Under the pieces are notes generated by a model. It was not told the origin of the DNA. It worked only from the letters and a program-made list of their open reading frames with translations, and made no database searches. From JAFEDN01 sp963795715 (GTDB lineage: Bacteria > Pseudomonadota > Gammaproteobacteria > Coxiellales > Coxiellaceae): a stretch of DNA of 64,000 nucleotides. The stretch covers positions 496,001 to 560,000 of the forward strand of contig CAWCIY010000002.1 in NCBI GenBank assembly GCA_963795715.1. The letters run 5' to 3'. Made by a program: the position numbers and the translations under genes. This document shows, one piece after another, positions 9,719-19,338 of this stretch; the stretch's first letter is position 1; every line of letters begins with the position of its first letter.

Positions 9719-12700
9719 ATGAAATCGGACCTTCAATTTCCATTAATGCCAGCAGCAGGCCAAAACGATTTACCTCCTTCTGATTCAACCACAGTCCCCA
9801 TTGATGATACTATCCAAACCGACGTTCCATTAACGCCCTCCATCGCACACCTACCATCTTCCGGCAGTATTCAAGTCGAAAGCGATAACTCTGGCGGTGA
9901 TGAGAAAGAACCAGCTTATCAATCTCTTGAAGAAAAAGATGAATCTAACGCACTCGATGCATTCTTAGCATCGCTAGGAATTACGCAGCAACATCTGGAG
10001 AGCACCGGTATTTCTCGAAAGACCTTGCTGCAACTCTATCGGCAAGAATTTTCCATGTTCTCAGGATTGAAATGGAGCAGCTTCGATCATTTGGTGGAGA
10101 AAACTTTGCAATGGCCGTTGTTATCACCGGTGGATGTAGGTATCAGCGATTCTAAACGCTGTGAATATCGCATCCGGCCACACGAACGTTCACTGTTACT
10201 AAAAAGTACTTGGGGGCTGGTGAAAGCCTATGCGGTACGAGGGTTTGTGCAAGGAGTAGAGTTGAGTCTGCTGGAGTCGGCTCATTATTTTATCTATGTG
10301 ATGTTGGCTTATCGTCTGGTTCAACTCATACAAACTGGTCAGACTCGATTTGATGATTTTCAAGATATTTTTCGCGGCTCCAGCCAAAAAGGCATTGATA
10401 GTTTGGTACAAAGTTTAGCGAAGATCGAAGCGAAATGGTTAAAACTGATTTTGGCGACTCCGTTTTTGATTGGCGCTCTTCAAAGTATTGCTGCAATGTA
10501 CGGCGTTCGTTCCGTCAGCGCTGGAACTCGACAAGAAACATTTACTAAACTCAAAACTCGACTCAGCCAAGAAAGTGACTGTCGTCACAGTCTGATGCTA
10601 GAAGAAATCTCCCTCTTGAATCAGCGCGCCATGGGTAGTCAAATCCAAAAACTGGAACGATGGGTACGTTGGGATGGCCGCTTAGATCGCCAAAGCCGTC
10701 AACAAGCGTTCGAATTGATCCGGCGTGCAGCGTGGTCGGGCAAAAAAGTCACTCAAATAAAAGCATTGGAAAGTTTAGCCAAAATTGTACATGGAATCGG
10801 TTTAAAAGATTTCTCTCGATTACAACGAGCGGGGCGTTCTACAGAGGAATTAATCGAACTGTTGTGGATGAAAACCACGGCTCTCGCTGATTTAGAGCTT
10901 TTATCTCAACAAAAATCCGCAAGGCATTCTCAATTCAATCCACAGAATACATCAACATTAATCGCTTCCTTACCACGCCGCTTATATGCCAGCTATTTAC
11001 TGTGGTGGTTAGGCCAAGCAACTTTCTGGTGGACACAGCGATTGCCTTTTTCACTGTTGAAAATTGCCAAATTAGGATTGGAAGCTTTATTCCTACAAAA
11101 AATAATCAACAGTATTATTGAAGCAATCAACTGCCCCGACAAACCGGGCTATCAATTCGGGAATGGCTATCAAGATTGGGCGTCGGATTATACGGCAAAA
11201 TGTTTTACCACACGGATCAGTTTATTTCGCACAATTGATATCAACGAAAGTGTTGCCGCATTAGTAGCGGAAATCCCGCAATATCATTTAACAGAATTAA
11301 CTGGTTTAAATCTGCAAAATAAATATTTAACCTCAAAAGAGGCATCGCAGATTATTCAAGCAGTAGTTCAACAAAGAGCATCTTTGATGAATTTAGATTT
11401 AAGTATTAACCAGATTAGTGTCATTGACGAAGATATGTTTAATGGGTTAAGCCAATTAAATTCCATAGATTTGCATGCCAACCAACTGAGCACCCTCAGC
11501 GATGGCGTATTTAGTGGGTTGAGCCAATTGGAGTACTTAGATTTGAGTGGAAATTACCTCACCACCCTGAGTGATGGCGTATTCAGTGAAGTAAGTCAAT
11601 TGAAATCCATAGATTTGTCGGCCAACCGATTTATCACTCTCAGCAGTGGAGTATTCAATAGATTAAGTCAATTGGAGTTCTTAGGCTTGGATGGCAATTA
11701 CATAGCCACTCTCAACGAGGGAATATTCAGTGGATTAAGTCAATTGGGAACTTTGGACTTGGGTTTCAATGAACTTATCACACTGAGTGATGATGTTTTT
11801 AGTGAGTTAAGCCAATTAGAATCTTTAAGTTTGTCGGCTAACCAACTTACCATCCTCAGCGATGGTGCGTTTAATGGGCTAATCAAATTAAATTTCTTGT
11901 ACTTAAATAATAACCAACTCACCACCCTCAGCGGTGGAATATTCAGTGGATTGAACCAATTAAAGTCCTTGAATTTGGATAGCAACCAACTGAAGGTTCT
12001 CAGTGATGATGTATTGTATGGGTTAAATCAATTGCAATTCTTAGGATTAGCAGTCAATAATTTAAATACAAGTATGATGGTAACGATCCTTTCTCAATTA
12101 CCTTCGTCACTAACAGAATTAGATATTTCTTTAAATCCAATGAATCGGATCCCACAAAATTTTTCGACTTTATTGCCTATTTCATTACAAGCATTATCCA
12201 TAGGTGGTCGCTATGTGCCACAAACACTAACTCGTGAGTTTATGCAGAATTTCCCATCAACATTGATCAGTTTTTCTGTGCACTCTTCATTTATTATCAA
12301 TATCACATCAAGATGTTTTTTAGATTTTTCTGTGCTAACAGTTCTGGATATAGGTAATAATCGAATAAACTCACTTAGCGATGGAGCATTCAATGGTTTA
12401 AGTCAATTGGAGCAATTGTATTTGTATAATAACCGACTTACTACCCTCAGCGATAGCATGTTTAGTGAGTTGAGCCAATTGCAATCCTTGGATTTGTGGA
12501 ACAACCGACTCACCACCCTCAATAATGGTGTGTTTAGAGGACTAAAACAATTGAAGTCATTGAATTTAGGTGTTAACCAATTCTCCACCCTCAACGATAG
12601 CACATTTAATGGATTAGATCGGTTGAATGAATTAGATTTGGATAACAATATCCTGCACAAACTTAGTGGCAGCGTATTTGGTGGATTAAGTCAATTAAAT

Positions 12701-13462
12701 TACTTGTATTTGTTTTATAATCAACTTGTCATCCTCAGCGAGGGTATATTTAGTGGACTAATTCAACTAAGTAACTTGGATTTGCGTTATAATCAACTCA
12801 ATGATAATGCCATCAAAAATTTAACTCAGAATTTTCCTTATCAATTAAATGAATTATATTTAAACAATAATCAAATCGGGAATGAAGGCGCACTGACCTT
12901 AGCAGAAATTTTACCTTGTACTAATCTTACCTCTATTGGTTTTAGCGGTAATCCAGCCAATGATACGACTATTGCCTCAGCCGCCCAAAAAAAAGCACTG
13001 CAAAAAGTCTGTGACGATCAACGTTGTCATACCAACTTGCCTGAGGCTGAATCATGCTCCATGAAAACAGGCTCTACTGACAGTTTCACAGAAATTGATA
13101 ACGCTTGGAAAATACCAATTTTTTTTGACGGATTTGCTACTGCCGAAATACCCTGGTTATCACTGGCCTTGCCCAATGGCTCCGATCTATCATCAACTAT
13201 TCCTGCAACAGCAGGAGCTTTAATAGCAGGGTTGGCTGTCAGTGCACTACTTTACAAAAACAGCTCTTGGTTTCACGGTATAGTTAACGCAGGTTGTCAT
13301 GTGTTGCAACGTGGATGGAACAGTGGTAAAGCCATCACGACCAAAACAGTTAGTCTCCTCAATTGCCGTTCAACTGTATTTTCTCGTGCATCGACCATAA
13401 CGAGGCAGCGCAGTTTACCTCTTATTGCAGAAACTAATCGAAGCTCACAAAATTTAGTGTAG
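9719..13462 (+). CDS. Large leucine-rich-repeat protein, candidate effector
   Basis: A 1247-residue protein with three parts. The acidic N-terminus and helical region span residues 1-520. From ~525 to ~1080 there are about 22 leucine-rich repeats of the 24-residue type, with recurring Leu-x-x-Leu-x-Leu-x-x-Asn-x-Leu-x-x-Leu and Asp-Gly-x-Phe-x-Gly-Leu-x-Gln segments. The C-terminus has a hydrophobic Ala/Gly-rich helix at ~1160-1178. Such LRR arrays bind proteins and are frequent in secreted effectors of intracellular bacteria; the target is unknown. I chose ATG 9719, with AGGAG 8 bases upstream, over an upstream TTG at 9671 that lacks a good site. The near-identical 72-bp DNA units at 11.4-12.8 kb show recent internal duplication. 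Confidence 0.75.
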   Translation: MKSDLQFPLMPAAGQNDLPPSDSTTVPIDDTIQTDVPLTPSIAHLPSSGSIQVESDNSGGDEKEPAYQSLEEKDESNALDAFLASLGITQQHLESTGISRKTLLQLYRQEFSMFSGLKWSSFDHLVEKTLQWPLLSPVDVGISDSKRCEYRIRPHERSLLLKSTWGLVKAYAVRGFVQGVELSLLESAHYFIYVMLAYRLVQLIQTGQTRFDDFQDIFRGSSQKGIDSLVQSLAKIEAKWLKLILATPFLIGALQSIAAMYGVRSVSAGTRQETFTKLKTRLSQESDCRHSLMLEEISLLNQRAMGSQIQKLERWVRWDGRLDRQSRQQAFELIRRAAWSGKKVTQIKALESLAKIVHGIGLKDFSRLQRAGRSTEELIELLWMKTTALADLELLSQQKSARHSQFNPQNTSTLIASLPRRLYASYLLWWLGQATFWWTQRLPFSLLKIAKLGLEALFLQKIINSIIEAINCPDKPGYQFGNGYQDWASDYTAKCFTTRISLFRTIDINESVAALVAEIPQYHLTELTGLNLQNKYLTSKEASQIIQAVVQQRASLMNLDLSINQISVIDEDMFNGLSQLNSIDLHANQLSTLSDGVFSGLSQLEYLDLSGNYLTTLSDGVFSEVSQLKSIDLSANRFITLSSGVFNRLSQLEFLGLDGNYIATLNEGIFSGLSQLGTLDLGFNELITLSDDVFSELSQLESLSLSANQLTILSDGAFNGLIKLNFLYLNNNQLTTLSGGIFSGLNQLKSLNLDSNQLKVLSDDVLYGLNQLQFLGLAVNNLNTSMMVTILSQLPSSLTELDISLNPMNRIPQNFSTLLPISLQALSIGGRYVPQTLTREFMQNFPSTLISFSVHSSFIINITSRCFLDFSVLTVLDIGNNRINSLSDGAFNGLSQLEQLYLYNNRLTTLSDSMFSELSQLQSLDLWNNRLTTLNNGVFRGLKQLKSLNLGVNQFSTLNDSTFNGLDRLNELDLDNNILHKLSGSVFGGLSQLNYLYLFYNQLVILSEGIFSGLIQLSNLDLRYNQLNDNAIKNLTQNFPYQLNELYLNNNQIGNEGALTLAEILPCTNLTSIGFSGNPANDTTIASAAQKKALQKVCDDQRCHTNLPEAESCSMKTGSTDSFTEIDNAWKIPIFFDGFATAEIPWLSLALPNGSDLSSTIPATAGALIAGLAVSALLYKNSSWFHGIVNAGCHVLQRGWNSGKAITTKTVSLLNCRSTVFSRASTITRQRSLPLIAETNRSSQNLV

Positions 13463-13710
13463 AGCATGAGTCTGCAAGAGGATCAAAATCGATAGATGGG
13501 CAGTTTTTCTGTCTAAGAATTTTTTCAGCATATTATTATCTATTGGTAGAACCAGATTATCAATTTCACATTTGAATATTATCAAAAAAAAACCCTTACC
13601 GATTTCAAAAATTTTAACCTTTAATATCGGAGCTTAGTTGAAAACGAATATAAGATAACGTAACAAATTTTTATATTGTTTTACTACGCAAATATTGCCT
13701 GAATCTTTTT

Positions 13711-15772
13711 CTAAAAATTGAGATTGGGAATACGATCTTCTTTTAGAGCTTGAAATATTTCAATTGTTTCTGGCTTATCAGGAAATAAGTATAAATGATC
13801 TTTATATTGTGGTAATCGTGTGGGTGTAATTTTTATCTGGCCATTGCGAATGCGATCGTGAATCCAGAACCGACTCACTTGAATTTTTTGGGCAACTTGA
13901 GGAATCGTGAGAAATCCAAAAATGTAGCGAGGTCGCTGACATTTTGGATTTTGAAAAGACCGCTGCTTTAAACGGATAGACTGAATTGTACTCAATAACA
14001 ATTCTTGACCCTTGGGTGATCGATACCCTTGACTGTTTAGACATTGCTGAATTTCTTCATTAGTTTTCCCTGCCTGGCTGAGTTCAACAATTTTATCTTC
14101 CATTTCTTTCGCAAAAGAAAGTGCGGATAATGATCTGCCTGGCACAGGAATACATAAGGTGGTGGTTTCTCCTCCTTTCCATACAATACGTGTTTGGATT
14201 TGATCGCGTTGAGATCGATGCATGACAATTTTATCAATGAAACAACGCAAAAATGATTTTTTTCTGCTGTGAGGATAATACAGGTTTTTTCCAAAGCTCA
14301 GGTAATTGTTTGCCAATGGCTGAAAAAATAAGTTTCATTTCTTCAGGCAAGGGCGATAGTGAAGGTGTTTTAGATTTTTGGGTCTGGATAATCGCTACTT
14401 CTGCTTTTTTGAGTTCACTCAACACATCTTCCCATCGCTTTTCTAATTCCGCAGCGACTAAACGGTTGTCAGGGTCTACCTGATTAAATTGGCGCTCAGC
14501 CAATTTGACTTGATAACGAAGCCGTTCTAATTGTTGCTGATGAGTTTTCTGAATTAATTGCTCATCCTGTAACTGAGATTCGAGGGCTTTTGCATGGGCA
14601 TCTAATTCTATTGGCGAAATCGCGCTAAAAAAGCTTGCGTGACTTCATGCTCAATAGGACAGATGGGAATGGTTTGGCAGTTAGGTGCGCCGTATTTTTT
14701 CTGTAGCGTATTGCATCGGTAGAAAATTCCTCGATTATACTGCACAAACATTTTGTGGCCACATTCACCACAATAGACCAAGCCAGATAATAAGGCGGTA
14801 CCTTTTCTTGCAATTCCTCGTGTTTGATTACGCTCATATTCTGCATAATTCTCTTTGAGTATTCTTTGTATTTCTTCATAAATGTCCCAAGTAATATAAG
14901 CGGGATATTTATTTTGAATTAACACCTTCCATTCGGATTGTGCCAAAGTTTTAACTGCTTTATCCGTCAGTGATGCTCCCTTTGGAATCATTTGGGTGCG
15001 ACCGTAAGCAAAGGCACCCGCATAGGCGGGATTTTTGAGCAGTGCAGTAATGGCTGGGGCCGTCGGTTTTTTCCAATACAATTCACCAAATCGATCATAG
15101 CGGGGTATTTGTAAGTGATGTTCAGTGATATAGCGTAGAGTCCGATAGGCTGACTTTAATTTTAAAAAGGTGCTGAAAACTAAGTGAATAAAATTTTGTA
15201 CTTCTAAATTAGGGTCTTTTTGGACATGACCGTACAGATCGTGTTTTAAACCTACTGGTAGTTGCATTTTTAAATCTCCCCCGTTGTGCTTTATTTAATA
15301 ATCTCGCCGTCATGCGAATTCGAATAGTATTTAATTCTACCTCCGCTAATTGTCCTTTCAAACCTAACAAAAGGCGGCCATCCATGGTTCCTGGATTATA
15401 AACACTGTCCCTATCGGCGATTAAGCAATGCTTATAGCCGCAGAGGTCTAAAAGCGGATACCAATCCGAACAGTTACGAGACAATCGGGTCACATCATAA
15501 GATAAAATAATGCCTACATGACCCAGAGCCACTTGGCTGAGCATTTCTTTAAAACCGGCTCGATGACTGATGGCCGTGCCTGTTAAACCCAAATCTTTAT
15601 CAATCACCTCTATATTCAGCGGTGACCATCCTAATTCAACCGCCCTGGCTTTCAGGGCATATTGGAGTTCCAAGCTTTCTTGATTGTTGAACATTTGGTT
15701 GGGTGTAGATTGACGGATATAAATAATGGCTTTCAATCTGAGGTGCTGAGTTTTGATCAGTTCGGATGTCAT
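13711..15772 (-). pseudogene. Large serine recombinase, three frameshifts
   Basis: Broken site-specific recombinase of about 680 residues. Read leftwards from ATG 15772 (AGGAG site), it has the resolvase catalytic domain (Ile-Tyr-Ile-Arg-Gln-Ser with nucleophile Ser21), the Recombinase domain, and a zinc beta-ribbon with Cys-Gly-Glu-Cys-Gly near 14760. A coiled-coil and a C-terminal helix-turn-helix-like region follow. The frame moves at a G5 run (15278-15282), near 14625, and at a T7 run on the plus strand (14261-14267). Two of the three sites are homopolymers, so an assembly error is possible; if real, the element cannot excise by itself. Confidence 0.85.
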
Positions 15773-15869
15773 AAATAATCTCCTGGCAAATGAGTGAAAA
15801 TTGATCAAGAATTTCTTGTTGCACGTCTGCTGTTAAGTGTCGCCAGACGTCATCGGGTTGACATGACAT
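15636..15869 (-). CDS. Small ORF overlapping the recombinase start
   Basis: The product begins Met-Ser-Cys-Gln-Pro-Asp-Asp-Val-Trp and continues with a helical Leu/Gln-rich segment, a pattern I associate with short ORFs placed just before large recombinases of this kind. It overlaps the recombinase start by 137 bases, more than normal, so its 3' part may be an accident of reading frame or the result of a lost stop. Function unknown. Confidence 0.3.
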   Translation of the reverse strand: MSCQPDDVWRHLTADVQQEILDQFSLICQEIIYDIRTDQNSAPQIESHYLYPSIYTQPNVQQSRKLGTPICPESQGG

Positions 15870-16771
15870 AGTGGATACTCCTGTGCTAAAGATATCAGTT
15901 CCTCTACCGAGGCCCTCGTTAGCTTGGTCACAAGAGAATCCGAATGGCCAGAATAATCCGTGGCGCAAAGGGGTATGCGTAAAACAATATTCGCCTTGTA
16001 AATCACATCCACATAACTTTGGCTAAAATTTGATTGTTTAATAGACAAAATGTTAAATATTCGGCCAAATAAAGGGTGTCTAGGGTCAATGACCCTCACG
16101 TCCCGCAGGGCGCTGCTGGTGCGAAGCACTCGTCCACATATCCACAAGATTTTTTAAATGATTTTTTAGACAGTCATCTGTTATCGACGATGATAAAATG
16201 ATTTTGTCCGAAAAAAAAGAATAAAAGATATTTTTAAAATTAAAATGAGAGAAGAGGGATAATGGAAAAAATTTTTCATGCTTAAAATAAAAAATAGCTC
16301 AATTTCCGTTGATTTTCTCGTTAATTTTAGGTAAAATTATTTCTGTAAGTCGTTATTCTGCCCGACTTTGTAAACCGCAGAATCAGATCAGCATTGAATG
16401 CGATGAGAGAAGCTGGTCGTCATCTTGGGAAACTAAGAGGGTTCGCATATATTCATCAGTTCTGATGAATATTCTTATCAATAGGTTTACTATTGATTCG
16501 TTTTGCACTTCATAAAGAGAAGTTTTTTCTTTATTGAGTGTTCTGGTTTTTATTGACTGGTATTTCAATACCGGTTAGCAAAACTTGATCTTTCTGAGCA
16601 GATCACTTTACAACGACAAACCTTTTAAAAAGATTTGGAAATTGTTGGGGTCTGTATCCATTTCGATGGATAAAATAATTGCTGGCTCAAACCAGTCGGT
16701 TATTTTCAACCTATCGTCAATGTTTATTCATTCAACCTGGGTAAGGAATTCATCGTTCCTTGCTGAGGGAT
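15870..16771. other. Non-coding spacer before the ICE accessory module
   Basis: About 900 bases with only short, low-quality frames on both strands. A small hairpin (TATCCAT/ATGGATA, 16656-16673) lies upstream of the radC gene. I see no clear promoter or gene remnant. Confidence 0.4.
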
Positions 16772-16807
16772 GTGATTTCTTATCCTTCATTTTGTAGGAG
16801 AAATCAC
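16772..16807 (+). promoter_or_regulatory. Hairpin sequestering the radC ribosome site
   Basis: GTGATTTCT (16772-16780) is a perfect complement of AGAAATCAC (16799-16807), and CCT can extend the stem to AGG. The AGGAG ribosome site at 16796-16800 is therefore inside the helix, one base before ATG 16809. This suggests translational control of the first gene of the module. Confidence 0.5.
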
Positions 16808-16808
16808 G

Positions 16809-17327
16809 ATGAATAATTTACTTTGCACCACGGCTTTATCTGACGCTTTTATGGCGGAAGGTCAAGGCGTGTATCGCACGATACGGACGGTCACAGCAAA
16901 CGATATTATCGAGGCAGCTAAGACTTTGTTAGGTCAACGCTGTCAACGGATAACGAGAATTGCTGATCATCAAGACGTTCAAGATTTTTTCATTACCCAA
17001 TTGTCGGGTTTTGATTATGAAGTCTTTGCAGTGGCCTTTTTGGACATTCGTCATCGCGTGATTGCTTTTGAACCGATGTTTCGCGGGACGATTCATTCTG
17101 CCACCGTTTGGCCACGTGAAGTGGCTAAACGTGCACTGGAATGGAACGCCGCCCGTATCATCATCGGACACAACCATCCATCGGGTGATACTACTCCCAG
17201 CGAATCCGATAAGCAACTGACGCAACAATTAAAAAATGCGCTGAGTTTATTGGATATTTTGCTGTTAGATCACGTGGTGGTCGGAGGCGCACAAGCCGTT
17301 TGCTTTTCTAAATTAGGATTGCTGTAA
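16809..17327 (+). CDS. radC: RadC-family (JAB) protein of the ICE
   Basis: A 172-residue RadC/JAB-domain protein, the short form typical of conjugative elements. The metal-binding signature His-Asn-His-Pro-Ser-Gly-Asp is intact (His121, His123, Asp127). The family has the MPN/JAB metalloprotease fold; its function in DNA metabolism or anti-restriction is unsettled. First gene of a module of eight co-oriented ICE genes. Start at ATG 16809 with AGGAG in a hairpin. Confidence 0.85.
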   Translation: MNNLLCTTALSDAFMAEGQGVYRTIRTVTANDIIEAAKTLLGQRCQRITRIADHQDVQDFFITQLSGFDYEVFAVAFLDIRHRVIAFEPMFRGTIHSATVWPREVAKRALEWNAARIIIGHNHPSGDTTPSESDKQLTQQLKNALSLLDILLLDHVVVGGAQAVCFSKLGLL

Positions 17328-17568
17328 AGCGTTCTGATGGGGAAACTATCGGTTAAACCAGCAGATTAAAAGATTAAAGCATTTTTGTGCTTTGAAATTT
17401 TAACTGACTTGTAGTCGTTATTTCACACGACAACCCAAGTGAAATTAAATCGTCTCATACCTGAAATTGACGATTGAGCTTTTTATTTATTTAAAAAGCT
17501 GAGGTATTTCAGTATTCACAATACTGATCAGATTCATCGCTGTGGAAACAGGGATGGTTATTGACAAG

Positions 17569-17617
17569 CCCGATGGGGAAAATCACTTCCCCTTCGGGGT
17601 GGTGGTTTCTTCATGGG
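17569..17617 (+). promoter_or_regulatory. ICE leader hairpin upstream of ssb (motif copy A)
   Basis: Imperfect long palindrome: outer CCC-ATG/CAT-GGG, middle AATCAC/GTGGTT, inner CCCC/GGGG with a TTC loop. The 3' arm GTTTCT can pair with AGAAAT of the ssb ribosome site (17636-17646). Member of a family repeated before most genes of the module. Confidence 0.6.
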
Positions 17618-17647
17618 TTATTTTTAACTTTTAATGAGGAGAAATGT

Positions 17648-18052
17648 ATGTGTTTAAATCAAGTCAACTTAATTGGCTATGCGGGCAATGCACCCCAAGT
17701 TTTGAAAGAAAATAAACAGGGTAAATTTGTTCTTTTTTCGTTAGCCACCACCACTAAGTACATGGATAAAGAAACAGGTCAACTTAAACAGAAGACTGAA
17801 TGGCATACCGTGTACGCGAATAATGGCCGAGGAACTGCTTTAGCCGCGCATTTGCAAAAAGGCGCGCTATTGGCTGTGGTCGGCGAGATTCGTTACTCCA
17901 AATGGAAAGACAAAGAGGGACAAACCCATCATGTGGCCGGGATACACGCCACGAAGTTTAAATTTTTAGGCAAAAAACCTGCGCCTAAAGAAGAAGCTCC
18001 ACAAGCGTCGGCGGCACAAGATGCTGAAATGGAATATGAATTAATGACCTAA
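17648..18052 (+). CDS. ssb: Single-stranded DNA-binding protein
   Basis: A 134-residue SSB with one OB-fold: Asn-x-Val-x-Leu-Ile-Gly start, Trp-His-x-Val near residue 46, and the Lys-Gly-Ala-Leu-Leu-Ala-Val-Val-Gly-Glu-Ile strand near 70. The C-terminal tail is acidic but ends Glu-Leu-Met-Thr rather than the usual Asp-Asp-x-Pro-Phe, so interaction with the host replication proteins may be altered. It protects the transferred strand or supports element replication. I chose ATG 17648, preceded by GAGGAG, because the upstream part of the frame lies in the leader hairpin. Confidence 0.9.
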   Translation: MCLNQVNLIGYAGNAPQVLKENKQGKFVLFSLATTTKYMDKETGQLKQKTEWHTVYANNGRGTALAAHLQKGALLAVVGEIRYSKWKDKEGQTHHVAGIHATKFKFLGKKPAPKEEAPQASAAQDAEMEYELMT

Positions 18053-18106
18053 AAGAATTTTTCTTTGAAGTCTGACGAATATTTCAAGCACTTTGGTCTT
18101 TTCAAT

Positions 18107-18157
18107 CCACCCATGAAGGGGAAATTCCGCCCCTTCGGGGTGGGTTTTCTCTTGATG
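18107..18157 (+). promoter_or_regulatory. ICE leader hairpin (motif copy B)
   Basis: Stem of AAATTCC with GGGTTTT around an inner CCCC/GGGG hairpin with TTC loop, outer CATGAAG/CTTGATG. The 3' arm TTCTCTT can pair with AAGGAGAA of the ribosome site before ATG 18192. Confidence 0.6.
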
Positions 18158-18191
18158 AAATGATTTTATTTATTTTGTAAGGAGAATCACT

Positions 18192-18785
18192 ATGGTTACT
18201 ATTGAAAGCAATAGTCTGGGGCCTTTTGGGAGACAGGAAAACGGCGAATATACGCTGGAATTTCCCATTCAAGGGGATAGGATTATCGAAGCGGCAATGA
18301 CTCTATTAGGTCAGCGCTTTTTAAATACTATCGTTTTGGATACGCCACAACGGGTTCGAGATTTTTTTATGGCGCGCTTGAAAGGATTTGATGCTCGCGT
18401 ACTCGACATGGCTTTTTTGGATAAAGAATACCGTGTCTTAGGCTACCGCCGACTGCCTCCTTGGGCAGTGAAAGAACCTGCTCAGTATAAGCGTGAGGTG
18501 GTTCGATGGGCATTAGAATTAAACGCCAGTCAAGTCGTCTTTGCGCATAATAGTTTATCGGATGACACATTGGTTATAGATAAAAGCATATGCAATCAGC
18601 TCAAGGCACTGTTATTAGAATTGGATGTGGGGGTTTTTGATTATCTCTGCATCCAGTCCACCACGGTGCTGAGTTTTGTTGAGGAAGGCTATCTTATTGC
18701 ACCTGATGAAGAACTGGATTTATGCGATATCTACGATGCGGAATCTTTGAGGAAAGGCGGTTTTGACGTCCCTCTCGGCATCTGA
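18192..18785 (+). CDS. RadC-like paralogue with lost metal-site signature
   Basis: A 197-residue protein alignable with the RadC protein two genes upstream: same opening Arg-Ile-Ile-Glu-Ala-Ala-x-Thr-Leu-Leu-Gly-Gln-Arg, same Val-x-Asp-Phe-Phe and Phe-Leu-Asp motifs. Where the upstream protein has His-Asn-His-Pro-Ser-Gly-Asp, this one reads Ala-His-Asn-Ser-Leu-Ser-Asp-Asp (His119), so the JAB metal site is not conserved. It probably arose by duplication and now acts without metal catalysis, perhaps as a partner or decoy. ATG 18192 has AGGAG. Confidence 0.7.
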   Translation: MVTIESNSLGPFGRQENGEYTLEFPIQGDRIIEAAMTLLGQRFLNTIVLDTPQRVRDFFMARLKGFDARVLDMAFLDKEYRVLGYRRLPPWAVKEPAQYKREVVRWALELNASQVVFAHNSLSDDTLVIDKSICNQLKALLLELDVGVFDYLCIQSTTVLSFVEEGYLIAPDEELDLCDIYDAESLRKGGFDVPLGI

Positions 18786-18812
18786 GGATAAGCAGTCACT
18801 TCATTTTTTAAT

Positions 18813-18865
18813 CCACCGATGAAGGGGAAATTCCACCCTTTCAAGGGGTGGGTTTTCTCTTTATG
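18813..18865 (+). promoter_or_regulatory. ICE leader hairpin (motif copy C)
   Basis: Same layout as copy B, but the inner stem changed to CCCTT/AAGGG with pairing kept. The 3' arm TTCTCTTTA can form 9 pairs (one G-U) with TAAGGAGAA, the ribosome site of the next gene. Confidence 0.6.
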
Positions 18866-18892
18866 AAATTTTAATCAATAAGGAGAATCATC

Positions 18893-19255
18893 ATGAAAAA
18901 AATAATCCCGCTTTCTTTGCGAGGTTGTGGTTATGTCGAGGATTTGGAGTTGAATGAGTCCGTGGCGCAATTGCGTATCCATGTGATACCGGTTGCACCC
19001 CATCACGCTTCAACTGAAATCACGCTGGATTGCCAGATATTACCCTACTTGAAAGGAAGAATTCGACAACTGGATCGTCAAAACCCGGTGACGGGTGGCG
19101 TTAAGATTAATTTTGTCGTGGATTTTAGTTGTTTTGCGGCTAATTTTGCCGTTAATGACTCTGTAGGCCCCCAGGATATGCTGATATTAAATGGGGAGTT
19201 AAGAGAAATTACGGCTTGGCAGCCAGACAGTACGGGTATTCATCCTCTGCGTTAA
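18893..19255 (+). CDS. Small ICE protein of unknown function
   Basis: A 120-residue protein, predicted mostly beta, with no signal peptide or membrane segment. Its place beside ssb, radC and DUF3275 genes matches where STY4534/DUF3577-type ICE replication proteins occur, and the opening Leu-Arg-Gly-Cys-Gly-Tyr-Val is faintly similar to that family. The resemblance is weak and I would not assign it. ATG 18893 has AAGGAG. Confidence 0.6.
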   Translation: MKKIIPLSLRGCGYVEDLELNESVAQLRIHVIPVAPHHASTEITLDCQILPYLKGRIRQLDRQNPVTGGVKINFVVDFSCFAANFAVNDSVGPQDMLILNGELREITAWQPDSTGIHPLR

Positions 19256-19273
19256 GCAGAGATGAACAGGATT

Positions 19274-19309
19274 GGGGAAGTTTGACGTTTTTTTACGGCG
19301 AACTTCTCT
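19274..19309 (+). promoter_or_regulatory. Leader hairpin before the DUF3275 gene
   Basis: GAAGTTTG (277-284 of the 19-kb block) pairs with CGAACTTC (299-306), extendable to 11 pairs with wobbles. Its sequence differs from copies A-E, but the 3' arm TTCTCT can again pair with GGAGAA of the downstream ribosome site. Confidence 0.4.
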
Positions 19310-19338
19310 GATTTTTAATCATGCGATAGGAGAAAAAT

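Noticed and set aside
15833..16147. 104-codon frame upstream of the recombinase
   Set aside because: Composition and overlap with the other small frame suggest chance; no family pattern.
16309..16797. Three short frames upstream of radC
   Set aside because: Overlapping on both strands, no ribosome sites, no recognisable domains.
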